Positions 26,959 through 35,845 of a DNA stretch of 46,651 bases are shown here, one piece after another. The stretch is from Bacteroidota bacterium (GTDB lineage: Bacteria; Bacteroidota; Bacteroidia; B-17B0; Aurantibacillaceae): assembly GCA_016194985.1 (NCBI GenBank), contig JACQAK010000172.1:1-46651 (forward strand). The letters are read 5' to 3'. Made by a program: the position numbers and the translations under genes. The notes beneath the pieces were generated by a model. The model did no database searches. It was not told where the DNA came from and saw only the letters and a list, made by a program, of their open reading frames with translations. How positions within the stretch are numbered: the stretch's first letter is position 1; every line of letters begins with the position of its first letter.

Positions 26959-27010
26959 TTTCTAGTTTCTAGTTATTCTTAACCCGAAACCCGAAACGTG
27001 TAACTAGAAA
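26959..27010. repeat. Palindromic repeat element between sufA and sufB
   Basis: The element has tandem heptamers (TTTCTAG twice, 26959-26972; CCCGAAA twice, 26983-26996) and perfect 10-bp inverted arms: TTTCTAGTTA (26966-26975) and TAACTAGAAA (27001-27010) around a 25-nt loop. It ends 3 nt before the sufB ATG. It resembles the short intergenic repeats common in Bacteroidota genomes. Confidence 0.7.
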
Positions 27011-27013
27011 AAA

Positions 27014-28465
27014 ATGGCAAACGAGATATTAGAAGAACATATACAGAACGAATATAAGTGGGGGTTTACCACAGATATTGCAGCTGATGAAGCTCCCAGG
27101 GGCCTCAACGAAGAAATCATTAAATTTATTTCTGCTAAAAAAAACGAACCCGAATGGATGCTGGAGTTTCGTTTAAAAGCGTTTCGTAATTGGCAAAACA
27201 TGGTAGAGCCTGAATGGGCGCATGTATCATACACCAAACCAAATTTTCAGGATATCATCTATTACTCTGCCCCTAAACCTAAAAAGGAATTGGCAAGTCT
27301 GGATGAAGTAGATCCTGAATTATTAAAAACATTCGAAAAGCTTGGTATATCACTTGAAGAACAAAAACGCCTAAGTGGTGTGCAAAGTAATATCGCTGTT
27401 GATGTTGTATTTGATAGTGTGTCTGTAAAAACAACGTTCAAAGAAACGCTGGCAGAAAAAGGAATTATTTTTTGCTCTTTTAGTGAAGCCGTTCAGGATC
27501 ACCCTGAACTGGTTAAAAAATATATGGGTATGGCAGTGCCTGCAACCGATAATTTTTATGCAGCATTAAATTCGGCTGTATTTACAGATGGGTCGTTTTG
27601 CTACATTCCAAAAGGAGTTCGTTCTCCTATGGAATTATCTACATATTTCCGAATAAATGCAAGTGGCACAGGACAATTTGAGAGAACCTTAATTATTGCA
27701 GATGAAGATTCATATGTTTCTTATCTCGAAGGTTGTACCGCGCCTCAACGTGATGAGAACCAATTACACGCCGCTGTGGTTGAAATCATCACACATAAAA
27801 ATGCTGAGGTGAAATACAGTACCGTACAAAACTGGTATCCGGGCGATAAAGAAGGTAAAGGTGGGATTTTTAATTTCGTAACCAAGCGGGGTTTATGTTT
27901 AGAAGATAATTCTAAAATCAGCTGGACACAAGTAGAAACAGGCTCTGCCGTTACCTGGAAATATCCTTCCGTTATTTTAAAAGGAAACAATTCAGTTGGC
28001 GAATTTTATTCGGTAGCAGTAACAAATAACTATCAGCAAGCTGATACCGGAACCAAAATGATTCATATTGGAAAGAATACACGTTCAACCATTATCTCAA
28101 AAGGGATTTCCGCAGGCTTTAGTAACAATAGTTACAGAGGCCTGGTGCAAATTAAAAAAGGAGCAAGCAATGCCCGTAACTTCTCACAATGTGATAGTTT
28201 ATTAATGGGAGATAAATGTGGAGCCCACACCTTCCCATATATTGAAATCAAAGATAAATCAGGTGTTGTAGAACACGAAGCAACAACCAGTAAAATAGGA
28301 GAAGATCAGTTATTCTATTGTAAACAACGCGGCATCGATAACGAAAAAGCCATTGGTTTAATTGTTAACGGATACTGTAAAGAGGTATTGAATAAATTGC
28401 CTATGGAGTTTGCGGTGGAAGCACAAAAATTATTAGCAATCAGTTTAGAAGGAAGTGTGGGATAA
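27014..28465 (+). CDS. sufB: Fe-S cluster assembly scaffold protein SufB
   Basis: 483 residues, the normal length. SufB is the cluster-building subunit of the SufBC2D complex in the cytoplasm. The start [22 protein letters not shown] and blocks such as [39 protein letters not shown] and [24 protein letters not shown] are characteristic. Its beta-helix cysteines are kept, including the one in GDKCGAHT known in SufB to receive sulfur or contact the cluster. It is followed by sufC after 78 nt containing another short repeat, then sufD and sufS. Confidence 0.98.
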   Translation: MANEILEEHIQNEYKWGFTTDIAADEAPRGLNEEIIKFISAKKNEPEWMLEFRLKAFRNWQNMVEPEWAHVSYTKPNFQDIIYYSAPKPKKELASLDEVDPELLKTFEKLGISLEEQKRLSGVQSNIAVDVVFDSVSVKTTFKETLAEKGIIFCSFSEAVQDHPELVKKYMGMAVPATDNFYAALNSAVFTDGSFCYIPKGVRSPMELSTYFRINASGTGQFERTLIIADEDSYVSYLEGCTAPQRDENQLHAAVVEIITHKNAEVKYSTVQNWYPGDKEGKGGIFNFVTKRGLCLEDNSKISWTQVETGSAVTWKYPSVILKGNNSVGEFYSVAVTNNYQQADTGTKMIHIGKNTRSTIISKGISAGFSNNSYRGLVQIKKGASNARNFSQCDSLLMGDKCGAHTFPYIEIKDKSGVVEHEATTSKIGEDQLFYCKQRGIDNEKAIGLIVNGYCKEVLNKLPMEFAVEAQKLLAISLEGSVG

Positions 28466-28503
28466 TTTATAAGTAAAATTTAAAAACGACGCAATACAAA
28501 AAT

Positions 28504-28532
28504 AAATCTGCGGACATTTGCGAAATCTGCGG
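28504..28532. repeat. Short direct-repeat element between sufB and sufC
   Basis: AAATCTGCGG occurs twice (28504-28513 and 28523-28532) with a related ATTTGCG (28516-28522) between. It sits 11 nt before the sufC ATG. It is similar in type to the 'aatctgcgg(g)aaa' intergenic repeats I know from Flavobacteriia; the similarity is from memory, not a search. Confidence 0.55.
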
Positions 28533-28543
28533 GAAATAATAAA

Positions 28544-29302
28544 ATGATAAGCATAAAAAATTTACACGCTTCCATCGGCGATAAAGAAATATTAAGAGGA
28601 ATTAATTTAGAAGTAAAAGCCGGAGAAGTTCATGCCATTATGGGACCTAATGGCTCCGGAAAGTCAACGTTGTCAAGCGTTTTGGCGGGTCGAGAAGATT
28701 ATGAAGTAACGGAAGGTGAAGTAACATTCAATGGAAAAAACTTATTGGAGTTACCGGCTGAAGACAGAGCACGCGAAGGCCTTTTTCTGGCGTTCCAGTA
28801 TCCGGTAGAAATTCCGGGAGTTAGTAATATTAATTTCTTACGTACGGCTTTAAATGAAATCCGTGCTTACCATGGGCAGGAAGAAATGACGGCGAAAGAT
28901 TTTTTAGCGCTGGTAAAAGATAAATCCAAATTAGTGGAACTGGACTCAAAATTAGCAAGTCGTAGTGTGAACGAAGGATTTAGCGGTGGAGAGAAGAAAC
29001 GTAATGAGATCTTTCAAATGGCGATGCTGAATCCAAAACTGGCTATTTTGGATGAAACAGATAGTGGTTTGGATATTGACGCGTTGCGTATTGTAGCAAC
29101 AGGTGTCAACAAATTGAAATCAAAAGATAATGCAACGATTGTGATTACTCACTACCAACGCTTATTGGATTATATTGTTCCTGATTTTGTACACATCCTT
29201 TACAAAGGCCGTATTGTTAAAAGCGGAGGAAAAGAATTAGCCCTTGAATTAGAGGCCAAAGGATATGATGAAATTAAAAAAGAATTTGAAATAGCAGATT
29301 AA
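28544..29302 (+). CDS. sufC: Fe-S cluster assembly ATPase SufC
   Basis: 252 residues, an ABC-type ATPase that binds SufB and SufD and drives their rearrangement during cluster assembly. Walker A is GPNGSGKST, the signature motif GFSGGEKKRNEI and Walker B LAILDETDSGLDIDAL. SufC-specific features are the acidic ETDSGLD after Walker B and the FLAFQYPVEIPGV stretch in the Q-loop region. It has no membrane-spanning segments. The stop is 1 nt before the sufD ATG, so translation is probably coupled. Confidence 0.98.
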   Translation: MISIKNLHASIGDKEILRGINLEVKAGEVHAIMGPNGSGKSTLSSVLAGREDYEVTEGEVTFNGKNLLELPAEDRAREGLFLAFQYPVEIPGVSNINFLRTALNEIRAYHGQEEMTAKDFLALVKDKSKLVELDSKLASRSVNEGFSGGEKKRNEIFQMAMLNPKLAILDETDSGLDIDALRIVATGVNKLKSKDNATIVITHYQRLLDYIVPDFVHILYKGRIVKSGGKELALELEAKGYDEIKKEFEIAD

Positions 29303-29303
29303 T

Positions 29304-30593
29304 ATGTCGTTAGTAGTAGATAATAAAAGTGCTGTAACACAAAATTTGCTGGAACAATTGCAAAAAAAATCCGGAAAAATTGCGTTCATGCCGGATGCTG
29401 AAATCATTTCAGCCATCAGGTATTTAGAAGATAAAGGCATTCCCAATAATAAGCACGAAGACTATAAATACTGCAATATTGAAGCCGTACTTCGTAAAGA
29501 ATTCAAATCGGTTGAACAATCGTTTAACGAATTAACCAATGCGGATATTGCACCTCTTAAAATTGACGAAGCCATTAATTTAGTAGTGGTGAATGGCGTT
29601 TACAACGAAGGCTTAAGTGAAAAAATGATCGTGAAAGGCTTAACGGTTAAGTCATTAAACGAGTTGTCTTCTTCAGAAAAAAATATATTGTCGTCTCAGG
29701 CAAAAGCAGACACAGATGCATTAATTGCTTTAAACACGGCGTTTTCAGCTAACGGTTTGTTTTTACAGGTAGATAAAAACAATGTTATCCCAATGCCTTT
29801 ACATGTTATTTATGTAAACAGTGGAAATGCGAACATTGTAGCCAACACCCGCAGTTTTATTAATGTTCAGGCAAATGCACAGGCAACTCTTATCGAAAGT
29901 TTTTATAATATTGGCTCCGCCAAAGTATTCTCTAATTTTGTGAGCGAAAAATGTGTTGGCGAAAACGCCAAATTAATCTGCTATACATTTCAAAATGAAG
30001 GTCCTTTATCCTATTCGGTAAATACTAATCAGGTTAAGATCGGTAAGTATTCTAATTACAACAATACCACAATGACGCTTAGTGGAGAGTTGGTACGAAA
30101 TAACCATAATGTCGTACTGGCCGACTCTAATTGTGAGGCGCATTTGAATGGATTGTTTATTACCAATGGAACACAACAGGTGGATAATCATACATTGATT
30201 GACCATCAAATGCCTAATTGTGAGAGCAATGAATTATACAAAGGCATTGCTAAGGACAGATCTACAGGAACATTTAACGGAAAAATATTTGTTCGTAAGG
30301 ATGCGCAAAAAACAAATGCCTATCAAAGCAGTAAAAATATTTTGATGAGCGACGATGCCACCATTAACACCAAACCCCAATTAGAAATTTATGCCGATGA
30401 TGTTAAATGCTCTCATGGAACTTCAACCGGTAAAATAGATACAGAAGCCCTGTTTTATTTAAAAGCCCGTGGCATTGGTGAAGAAAGCGCACGTAAATTA
30501 TTATTACAGGCCTTTGCACAGGAATTAATTGATAAAATTGAAATTCCTTCTTTACAGGAAAGAGTATTACATTTGTTCGAAAAAGCACTTTAA
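29304..30593 (+). CDS. sufD: Fe-S cluster assembly protein SufD
   Basis: 429 residues. SufD is the SufB paralogue in the SufBCD scaffold and takes part in iron loading. The N-terminal region (..PNNKHEDYKYCNIEAVLRKEF) and C-terminal blocks (ELYKGIAKDRSTGTFNGKIFVRKDAQKTNAYQSSKNILMSDDA, KCSHGTSTGKIDTEALFYLKARGIGEESARKLLLQAF) are classic SufB/D beta-helix sequences, with the conserved Cys-Ser-His (CSHGTS). It starts 1 nt after sufC and is followed by sufS 4 nt after its stop. Confidence 0.97.
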   Translation: MSLVVDNKSAVTQNLLEQLQKKSGKIAFMPDAEIISAIRYLEDKGIPNNKHEDYKYCNIEAVLRKEFKSVEQSFNELTNADIAPLKIDEAINLVVVNGVYNEGLSEKMIVKGLTVKSLNELSSSEKNILSSQAKADTDALIALNTAFSANGLFLQVDKNNVIPMPLHVIYVNSGNANIVANTRSFINVQANAQATLIESFYNIGSAKVFSNFVSEKCVGENAKLICYTFQNEGPLSYSVNTNQVKIGKYSNYNNTTMTLSGELVRNNHNVVLADSNCEAHLNGLFITNGTQQVDNHTLIDHQMPNCESNELYKGIAKDRSTGTFNGKIFVRKDAQKTNAYQSSKNILMSDDATINTKPQLEIYADDVKCSHGTSTGKIDTEALFYLKARGIGEESARKLLLQAFAQELIDKIEIPSLQERVLHLFEKAL

Positions 30594-30597
30594 CAGT

Positions 30598-31860
30598 ATG
30601 GTGACTGAGGTTCTCGAAGTTACCATGAAACAAAACAACATGTTCGATATCCATAACATACGCAAAGATTTTCCTATTCTCCACCGAACAGTTAACGGAA
30701 AACCATTGGTATACCTGGATAATGGAGCTACCGCTCAAAAACCGAAGGTTGTTATTGATGCGATTACAAATTACTACACAAACCAAAATGCCAATATTCA
30801 TCGTGGGGTTCACACATTAAGCCGCGAAATTACTATTGCCTACGAGGAAGCCCGTAAAACCATTCAAACCCACATCAATGCCCAACACGCTCACGAAATT
30901 ATTTTTACAAGAGGCACAACAGAGTCCATCAATTTAGTAGCACATTGTTTTGGAAAAATAAATGTTTCTGCCGGAGATGAAATTGTGATCACACAAATGG
31001 AGCACCATAGTAATATTATTCCGTGGCAACAATTGTGCGAAGAAAAACAAGCCGTTCTAAAATACATTCCTATCAACGAAGCTGGGGAATTAGTGTTAGA
31101 GGATTTGCAAAAACTCATTACATCTAAAACCAAACTGATTGCTTTTACCCATATTTCCAATACTCTTGGAACAATCAACCCGGTTAAAGATATTATTAAA
31201 ACCATTCGTTCCTTATCATCAGCGGCTGTTTTAATTGACGGAGCGCAAGCTGTACCTCACTTAAAGCCAAATGTTCAGGATCTGGATTGTGATTTTTATG
31301 TGTTTAGCGGGCATAAATTATTTGGCCCAACCGGCGTAGGAATTTTATATGCAAAAGAATTATGGCTCAATAAATTCCCACCCTATCAAACAGGTGGAGG
31401 AACAATAAAAACAGTAACGCTTGAAAAAACAGAGTTCGCCGATTCTCCCTTAAAATTTGAAGCAGGCACCCCTCATATTGAGGGAGGCATTGGATTAGCA
31501 GCAGCTATTGATTATGTGAATAGGATTGGTTTGGATGCCATTGAAGCCTACGAACAACAACTCATGCATTATGCTACTGAAAAATTACTGGCAATAGAAG
31601 GGGTTAGAATTTATGGTTCAGCAAAATATCGTACATCAGTTATATCATTTAATGTTGGCACAATTCACCCTTTTGATGTAGGAACCTTATTGGATAAATA
31701 CGGAATAGCTATTCGCAGTGGCCACCATTGTACGCAACCAATTTGTCAGTTCTATGGCATTCCCGGCACTATCCGCGCATCCTTTGCATTTTATAATACA
31801 ATGGAGGAAATAGATTTGTTCATTGAAGCACTCAAAAAATCTATTAGGTTGTTGAGCTAA
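30598..31860 (+). CDS. sufS: Cysteine desulfurase SufS (class V aminotransferase fold, PLP-dependent)
   Basis: 420 residues from ATG 30598, the first ATG after the sufD stop. ATGs at 30625 and 30640 are alternatives, and relatives usually begin near the latter (MFDIHNIRKDFPIL). SufS removes sulfur from L-cysteine for cluster assembly. Marks include RGTTESINLVA, the PLP lysine in FSGHKLFGPTGVG, and the persulfide-forming Cys in IRSGHHCTQP. The motif RGVHTLS near the N-terminus is typical. It ends the operon; no sufE/sufU-like sulfur acceptor follows here. Confidence 0.95.
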   Translation: MVTEVLEVTMKQNNMFDIHNIRKDFPILHRTVNGKPLVYLDNGATAQKPKVVIDAITNYYTNQNANIHRGVHTLSREITIAYEEARKTIQTHINAQHAHEIIFTRGTTESINLVAHCFGKINVSAGDEIVITQMEHHSNIIPWQQLCEEKQAVLKYIPINEAGELVLEDLQKLITSKTKLIAFTHISNTLGTINPVKDIIKTIRSLSSAAVLIDGAQAVPHLKPNVQDLDCDFYVFSGHKLFGPTGVGILYAKELWLNKFPPYQTGGGTIKTVTLEKTEFADSPLKFEAGTPHIEGGIGLAAAIDYVNRIGLDAIEAYEQQLMHYATEKLLAIEGVRIYGSAKYRTSVISFNVGTIHPFDVGTLLDKYGIAIRSGHHCTQPICQFYGIPGTIRASFAFYNTMEEIDLFIEALKKSIRLLS

Positions 31861-31969
31861 TTCAGCTTGATTTTTGAAATTATTACAATCCAAAAGAATT
31901 AACGACTTACCACTTATTGGCTATGCGTCGCCAATTACAAAGTTGTAAATACCTATTTAGTTAATTCTG

Positions 31970-31977
31970 TATATTTG
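31970..31977 (+). promoter_or_regulatory. -7 element TATATTTG upstream of the PstS-like gene
   Basis: TATATTTG lies 13 nt before ATG 31991. A TTG at 31943-31945 is 24 nt upstream, slightly longer than the usual spacing. This supports a transcription start separate from suf. Confidence 0.45.
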
Positions 31978-31990
31978 ACAAACAAATAAC

Positions 31991-32908
31991 ATGAAACTTT
32001 TTTTTGCAACAATCATAGGTGTAGTTTTTTTTACTTCCTGCGGCATGCAGGATGATATCACTAAAAAAGATACACCAACATCCGGAAAAGCCAATCTGTT
32101 TTTTGATGAAGGATTAACACTACACATCAATAATCAGATCTATACATTTAAAACAACCTATAAATATGCAGACATTACATTACGTTCCTCTAATGAAAGG
32201 GAATGCATAGAAGCTCTGTATAATGATAGCTCCAAGGTTATTGCGATTTCAAGACCCCTGACCGAAAAAGAACTGCAACAATTCAAAACAAAGAACATCA
32301 TTCCTCAAACATCTGTTGTGGCCGGCGATGCCATTGCATTTATCGTGAGTAAAGAGTTTGCAGATTCTACCATATCTCTTCAGGAATTAACAGAACTTTT
32401 AAAAGGAAATGATAGCACGCTTATTAAAGGCCAGCATATCAAAGTAGTGTTTGATAATCCAAACTCCGGAAGCACACGCCAACTAAAAGATTCATTAATT
32501 CCTTCAGGTTCCTTTGGAAAAAACTGCACAGCATTAAACAATACCGAAGAGTTGGTTAAAGCAGTTGCCTCTGATTCTGTATCCATCGGCGTATGTGATT
32601 ACGCCTGGTTAAGCGATAAGGATGATACCAAAACAAAAGAGTTTTTAAAAACAGTTAAAATTCTGGCAGTCTCCAAAACCAGTAAAGAAACCGCTTATAT
32701 GCCCGATCAGTCTAACATTGCCACAAAGGCATATCCTTTATGCCGAAGTATTTGCATCATTCGCCGATCAGCAGAATTCAGCCTCGGAAAAGGCATCGAA
32801 ACTTTTATTGCCGGCCCAACAGGGCAGTTAATGTTTCTGAAACAAGGCTTACCTCCAAACAGACAGGAAGAACGCCTTATTGAAGTAGATATGACCCCTT
32901 TAAAATAA
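31991..32908 (+). CDS. PstS-like phosphate-type substrate-binding lipoprotein
   Basis: 305 residues. The signal sequence ends in FTSC, so Cys17 is probably lipidated. The fold pattern is that of the PstS/PBP-like family: IAISRPLTEKELQQF, VAGDAIAFIVSKE, IKVVFDNPNSGSTRQLKDSL (resembling the phosphate-binding 'SGT' loop) and GVCDYAWLSDKDD. A true high-affinity phosphate transporter would be next to pstCAB, which are absent. In Bacteroidota such proteins often accompany exbB-exbD-exbD-tonB and a TPR protein, suggesting a role in TonB-linked uptake rather than ABC transport. Here that set is on the opposite strand, 2.9 kb away. The ligand is unproven. Confidence 0.72.
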   Translation: MKLFFATIIGVVFFTSCGMQDDITKKDTPTSGKANLFFDEGLTLHINNQIYTFKTTYKYADITLRSSNERECIEALYNDSSKVIAISRPLTEKELQQFKTKNIIPQTSVVAGDAIAFIVSKEFADSTISLQELTELLKGNDSTLIKGQHIKVVFDNPNSGSTRQLKDSLIPSGSFGKNCTALNNTEELVKAVASDSVSIGVCDYAWLSDKDDTKTKEFLKTVKILAVSKTSKETAYMPDQSNIATKAYPLCRSICIIRRSAEFSLGKGIETFIAGPTGQLMFLKQGLPPNRQEERLIEVDMTPLK

Positions 32909-33071
32909 AATTCTATGATTTCTCCTCCTGAGATGGCAGAGAAGATGAGTTGATTATACGAGACCGAAACATTAAAATTATGTTAAATTTACTCTCGTTT
33001 TAAAGGCAACAGGGAGCGTGGCAGGTAAATTGATTTTAAAATGAAGTACTTTTAACATAAACAAAACCAAA

Positions 33072-33632
33072 GTGACTATTAAGCATAAAATAATCGTTGT
33101 ATTTCTTACCATTTTAAATGTGAAGATGGTTTCCCAAACCAGCAATATCTATCTAACGGAAGCAAGATTGATTATTGCTTCTGAAGATAAAAAGGGAAAG
33201 GCCTTTGAAGCCAATACAGAATATGCATACATGATTTTGAATTTAACCAATGGAGACTTTACATTAAACGCAGATTTATCAAACTTGAAAACAGGGGATA
33301 GAAAGCTGGATTCGGTTATTGTTTCGCAAGGACAGCAGGCACTCAGTTTCAAAGGAAATATTTCTGAAAACCTGTTTTTATTTAACCAACAAGTTAACGA
33401 CGAAAAAGATTACAATATGCCAGGACAACTTATTCTTAATGGAGTTTCCCTGCCTTGTATAGCCCAATTTGATCCGGTTAATTTTGGAGAAAAAAGTGAG
33501 TCGAAAAATTACAGAATGGACTTCAAATTAGTCGTTGATGCATCTAAAATAGCTATATTAGGGCTCGAAAATAAAACCAATAAACAAGTAGTTTTTGAAA
33601 TAATTGATGGGAAATTAAATACCCAGTTATAA
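33072..33632 (+). CDS. Secreted YceI-like protein
   Basis: 186 residues from a GTG at 33072, which gives a plausible signal peptide (KHKIIVVFLTILNVKMVSQ); the next ATG, 33126, would remove it. Mature features such as NGDFTLNADLSNL, LSFKGNI, LFLFNQQVNDEKDY and YRMDFKLVVD fit the YceI/lipid-binding lipocalin-like pattern, but the match is by eye and weak. YceI proteins bind isoprenoids or act in stress tolerance. It lies 17 nt before the TPR gene and 163 nt after the PstS-like gene, and is probably co-transcribed with the TPR gene. Confidence 0.6.
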   Translation: MTIKHKIIVVFLTILNVKMVSQTSNIYLTEARLIIASEDKKGKAFEANTEYAYMILNLTNGDFTLNADLSNLKTGDRKLDSVIVSQGQQALSFKGNISENLFLFNQQVNDEKDYNMPGQLILNGVSLPCIAQFDPVNFGEKSESKNYRMDFKLVVDASKIAILGLENKTNKQVVFEIIDGKLNTQL

Positions 33633-33649
33633 AACAGAGTAAACACATC

Positions 33650-35320
33650 ATGATCGATATGAAAAACATAACAGTAATCAGTGCCGGAATTTTTTTAGCG
33701 AGCACATCCTTTGCACAAACATTGCAGGAGGCTATTATTAAAACAGATAACGAACGTTATCAGGCAGCAGCAGCAGATTTCAGAGCATTAATAGCAAAAG
33801 AAGCCGGCAAAGGCGACAATTATTTCTATTACGGAGAAAATTTCTTTAAAAACGGAGATCTGGACTCTGCCAATATTTATTACCAAAAAGGGGTTGAAAC
33901 TAATGCGACCTACCCATTAAACTATGTTGGTTTAGGAAAAGTGTTATGGTTCAAAGGGAAATCAGCAGATGCAAAAACACAGTTTTTTAAAGCGGCTACG
34001 TTAGGGGCTAATAAAAACACAGAGGTGATGCGTAAAACAGCAGAAGCCTATATTGATGCCGATACTAAAAGTTTGGATGAAGCTATTACGTTGTTAAATG
34101 CAGCCATTAAGATCGAGCCTAAAAACGCCGAAAACCATTTGTTAATGGGTGATGCATTATTAGAAAAAAATCCAACCGAAGGAGGGCCCGCTATTAAGGA
34201 ATATGATAAGTTTACAGAGTTAAATCCAAAATCACCCAAAGGAATTTTGCGTGCCGGTAAATTATACCAACGTGGCCGTAACTATCAATTAGCGTTGGAT
34301 TTATACAAAAAAGCCCAGGACCTTGATCCTACATACGCTCCGGCTTACAGAGAAAAAGCAGAGTTATATCACCTTGCCGGACAAAAAGCAAACGCCGTTG
34401 AAAGCTATAAAAAATATTTAGAGCTAAACAACTCTGACGAGGCTCGTCAGCGTTATGCAGGTTTTTTATTGAATAATAAACAATACACGGAAACAATTAC
34501 CGAAGTAGAGAACTTGCAAAAAAGTGGTAACACCAGCATGTATTTAGACAGATACCTGGGGTACTCTTATGCTGAATTACCTGGAAAACAGGACACTGCT
34601 ATGTATAGAAAAGGATTGAACGCCATGAACCGTTTCTTTGATAAATCTTCTGCAGTAGCTAATTTTAAATACCTGGCAACGGATTATAAATACAAAGGCT
34701 TACTATTATCTAAAGTTGGTAAAGACAGTCTTGGTGTGATTGAAATGGAAAAAGCAATTGCGATTGACCCTAAAATGGCAAACGACGTATTAAGAGAAAT
34801 TGCAAAATCAAATATTAAAGCTAAAAAATACAACAAGGCTATCGAAACCTATGAAAGAATTATGGGCGGAGATCCTAAAAACCTGAATGCTCAGGATTGG
34901 TATGAGTTTGGACGCGCTTACTATTATGATGGTGGGGTGAAGCAAAGAGAGAAGAAGGATGCAGAAGCCTTGGGGCAGTTTGTAAAAGCCGACACTTGTT
35001 TTTCTAAATTATGTCAGATAAGCCCTACATATGCTATTGCTTATTTCTGGAGAGGAAAAGCAAATGTACAACAGGATTTGAAAGATGAAAAAGGCCTGGC
35101 TAAACCATATTATGAAAAAGCGGTGTCATTGGTTAAACCTGAAGAAAAAGCAGGCGTAAAATCTAATATTATTGAAGCCTATTTATATTTGGGGTCTCAT
35201 TATGCATTCTCAAAAGAAAAAGATTTAACGAAAGCCAAAGAATATTTTAATTTGGTTAAAGAACTTGATCCTACCAATAAAGCGGCTAATGATTTCTTTA
35301 AAAGCCCGGCAGGAAAATAG
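33650..35320 (+). CDS. Exported tetratricopeptide-repeat protein
   Basis: 556 residues from ATG 33650; ATG 33659 is equally possible. A signal peptide (MKNITVISAGIFLASTSFAQ) precedes about ten TPR units spread over the sequence, for example IKEYDKFTELNPKSPKGILRAGKLY and LDLYKKAQDLDPTYAPAYREKAELY. TPRs act as protein-interaction scaffolds. In Bacteroidota a TPR protein of this length often ends the ExbBDD-TonB-PstS-like gene set. The direct partner is unknown. A perfect terminator follows 28 nt after the stop. Confidence 0.85.
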   Translation: MIDMKNITVISAGIFLASTSFAQTLQEAIIKTDNERYQAAAADFRALIAKEAGKGDNYFYYGENFFKNGDLDSANIYYQKGVETNATYPLNYVGLGKVLWFKGKSADAKTQFFKAATLGANKNTEVMRKTAEAYIDADTKSLDEAITLLNAAIKIEPKNAENHLLMGDALLEKNPTEGGPAIKEYDKFTELNPKSPKGILRAGKLYQRGRNYQLALDLYKKAQDLDPTYAPAYREKAELYHLAGQKANAVESYKKYLELNNSDEARQRYAGFLLNNKQYTETITEVENLQKSGNTSMYLDRYLGYSYAELPGKQDTAMYRKGLNAMNRFFDKSSAVANFKYLATDYKYKGLLLSKVGKDSLGVIEMEKAIAIDPKMANDVLREIAKSNIKAKKYNKAIETYERIMGGDPKNLNAQDWYEFGRAYYYDGGVKQREKKDAEALGQFVKADTCFSKLCQISPTYAIAYFWRGKANVQQDLKDEKGLAKPYYEKAVSLVKPEEKAGVKSNIIEAYLYLGSHYAFSKEKDLTKAKEYFNLVKELDPTNKAANDFFKSPAGK

Positions 35321-35348
35321 AGTATAATCTTCTGGTTATTATAAAAAG

Positions 35349-35375
35349 AAAGGCTTTGCATTGTGCAAAGCCTTT
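35349..35375 (+). terminator. Rho-independent terminator after the TPR gene
   Basis: A perfect 12-bp stem, AAAGGCTTTGCA / TGCAAAGCCTTT, with a 3-nt loop is followed by further T's. Confidence 0.88.
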
Positions 35376-35475
35376 TTAATTTGATCTATGTCTTTCTAAA
35401 CAAGGCCGAAAGAGCTACTGGTTTATTCCTGAAATGCACCTAAAAGCAATAATAAACAGACAGAAGATTGTGGGC

Positions 35476-35685
35476 TTATTCTTTGTTTTTAAACACACCG
35501 TACATTCTATAGGAACGATAAATAGCATAGGCTAAGAATACAATACCTAACACGATGCGTTTACTGCCAAATGCCTTATCACTCATTAAATCCGTAAATA
35601 AGAATACTATAGAGCCTGTAAAGGTTAGCAGTACCATTACAGCGCTAAAAGTTAAGTTGATTAATTCTGTGGGAGATCGTTTCAT
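35476..35685 (-). CDS. Small membrane protein, unknown function
   Basis: 69 residues with two hydrophobic segments (about 10-31 and 43-58) and a Lys/Arg-rich loop, ending YGVFKNKE. No family recognised. It lies 160 nt downstream of tonB on the same strand but beyond tonB's terminator, so it probably has its own promoter. Small proteins with two membrane segments of this kind recur between TonB and PstS-like genes in related bacteria; that is context, not proof. Confidence 0.55.
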   Translation of the reverse strand: MKRSPTELINLTFSAVMVLLTFTGSIVFLFTDLMSDKAFGSKRIVLGIVFLAYAIYRSYRMYGVFKNKE

Positions 35686-35797
35686 TATATAATCTATTGG
35701 TTTGCTGATGTTGTCTCGTTATCACATAATTCGGCATTTTTGATATTCTGAATCACGTTTCGGTGCAACAGTAAGGTTAAGAAAACACTTTAAAAAA

Positions 35798-35827
35798 AAT
35801 CCCCTCAGCCTGTTGGAAGAGGGGATT
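35798..35827 (-). terminator. Rho-independent terminator of the exbB-exbD-exbD-tonB operon
   Basis: A 9-bp stem, AATCCCCTC / GAGGGGATT, with a 12-nt loop is followed on the minus strand by a run of T. It is 18 nt past the tonB stop. Confidence 0.85.
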
Positions 35828-35845
35828 GTTATAGGGAACTAACTA

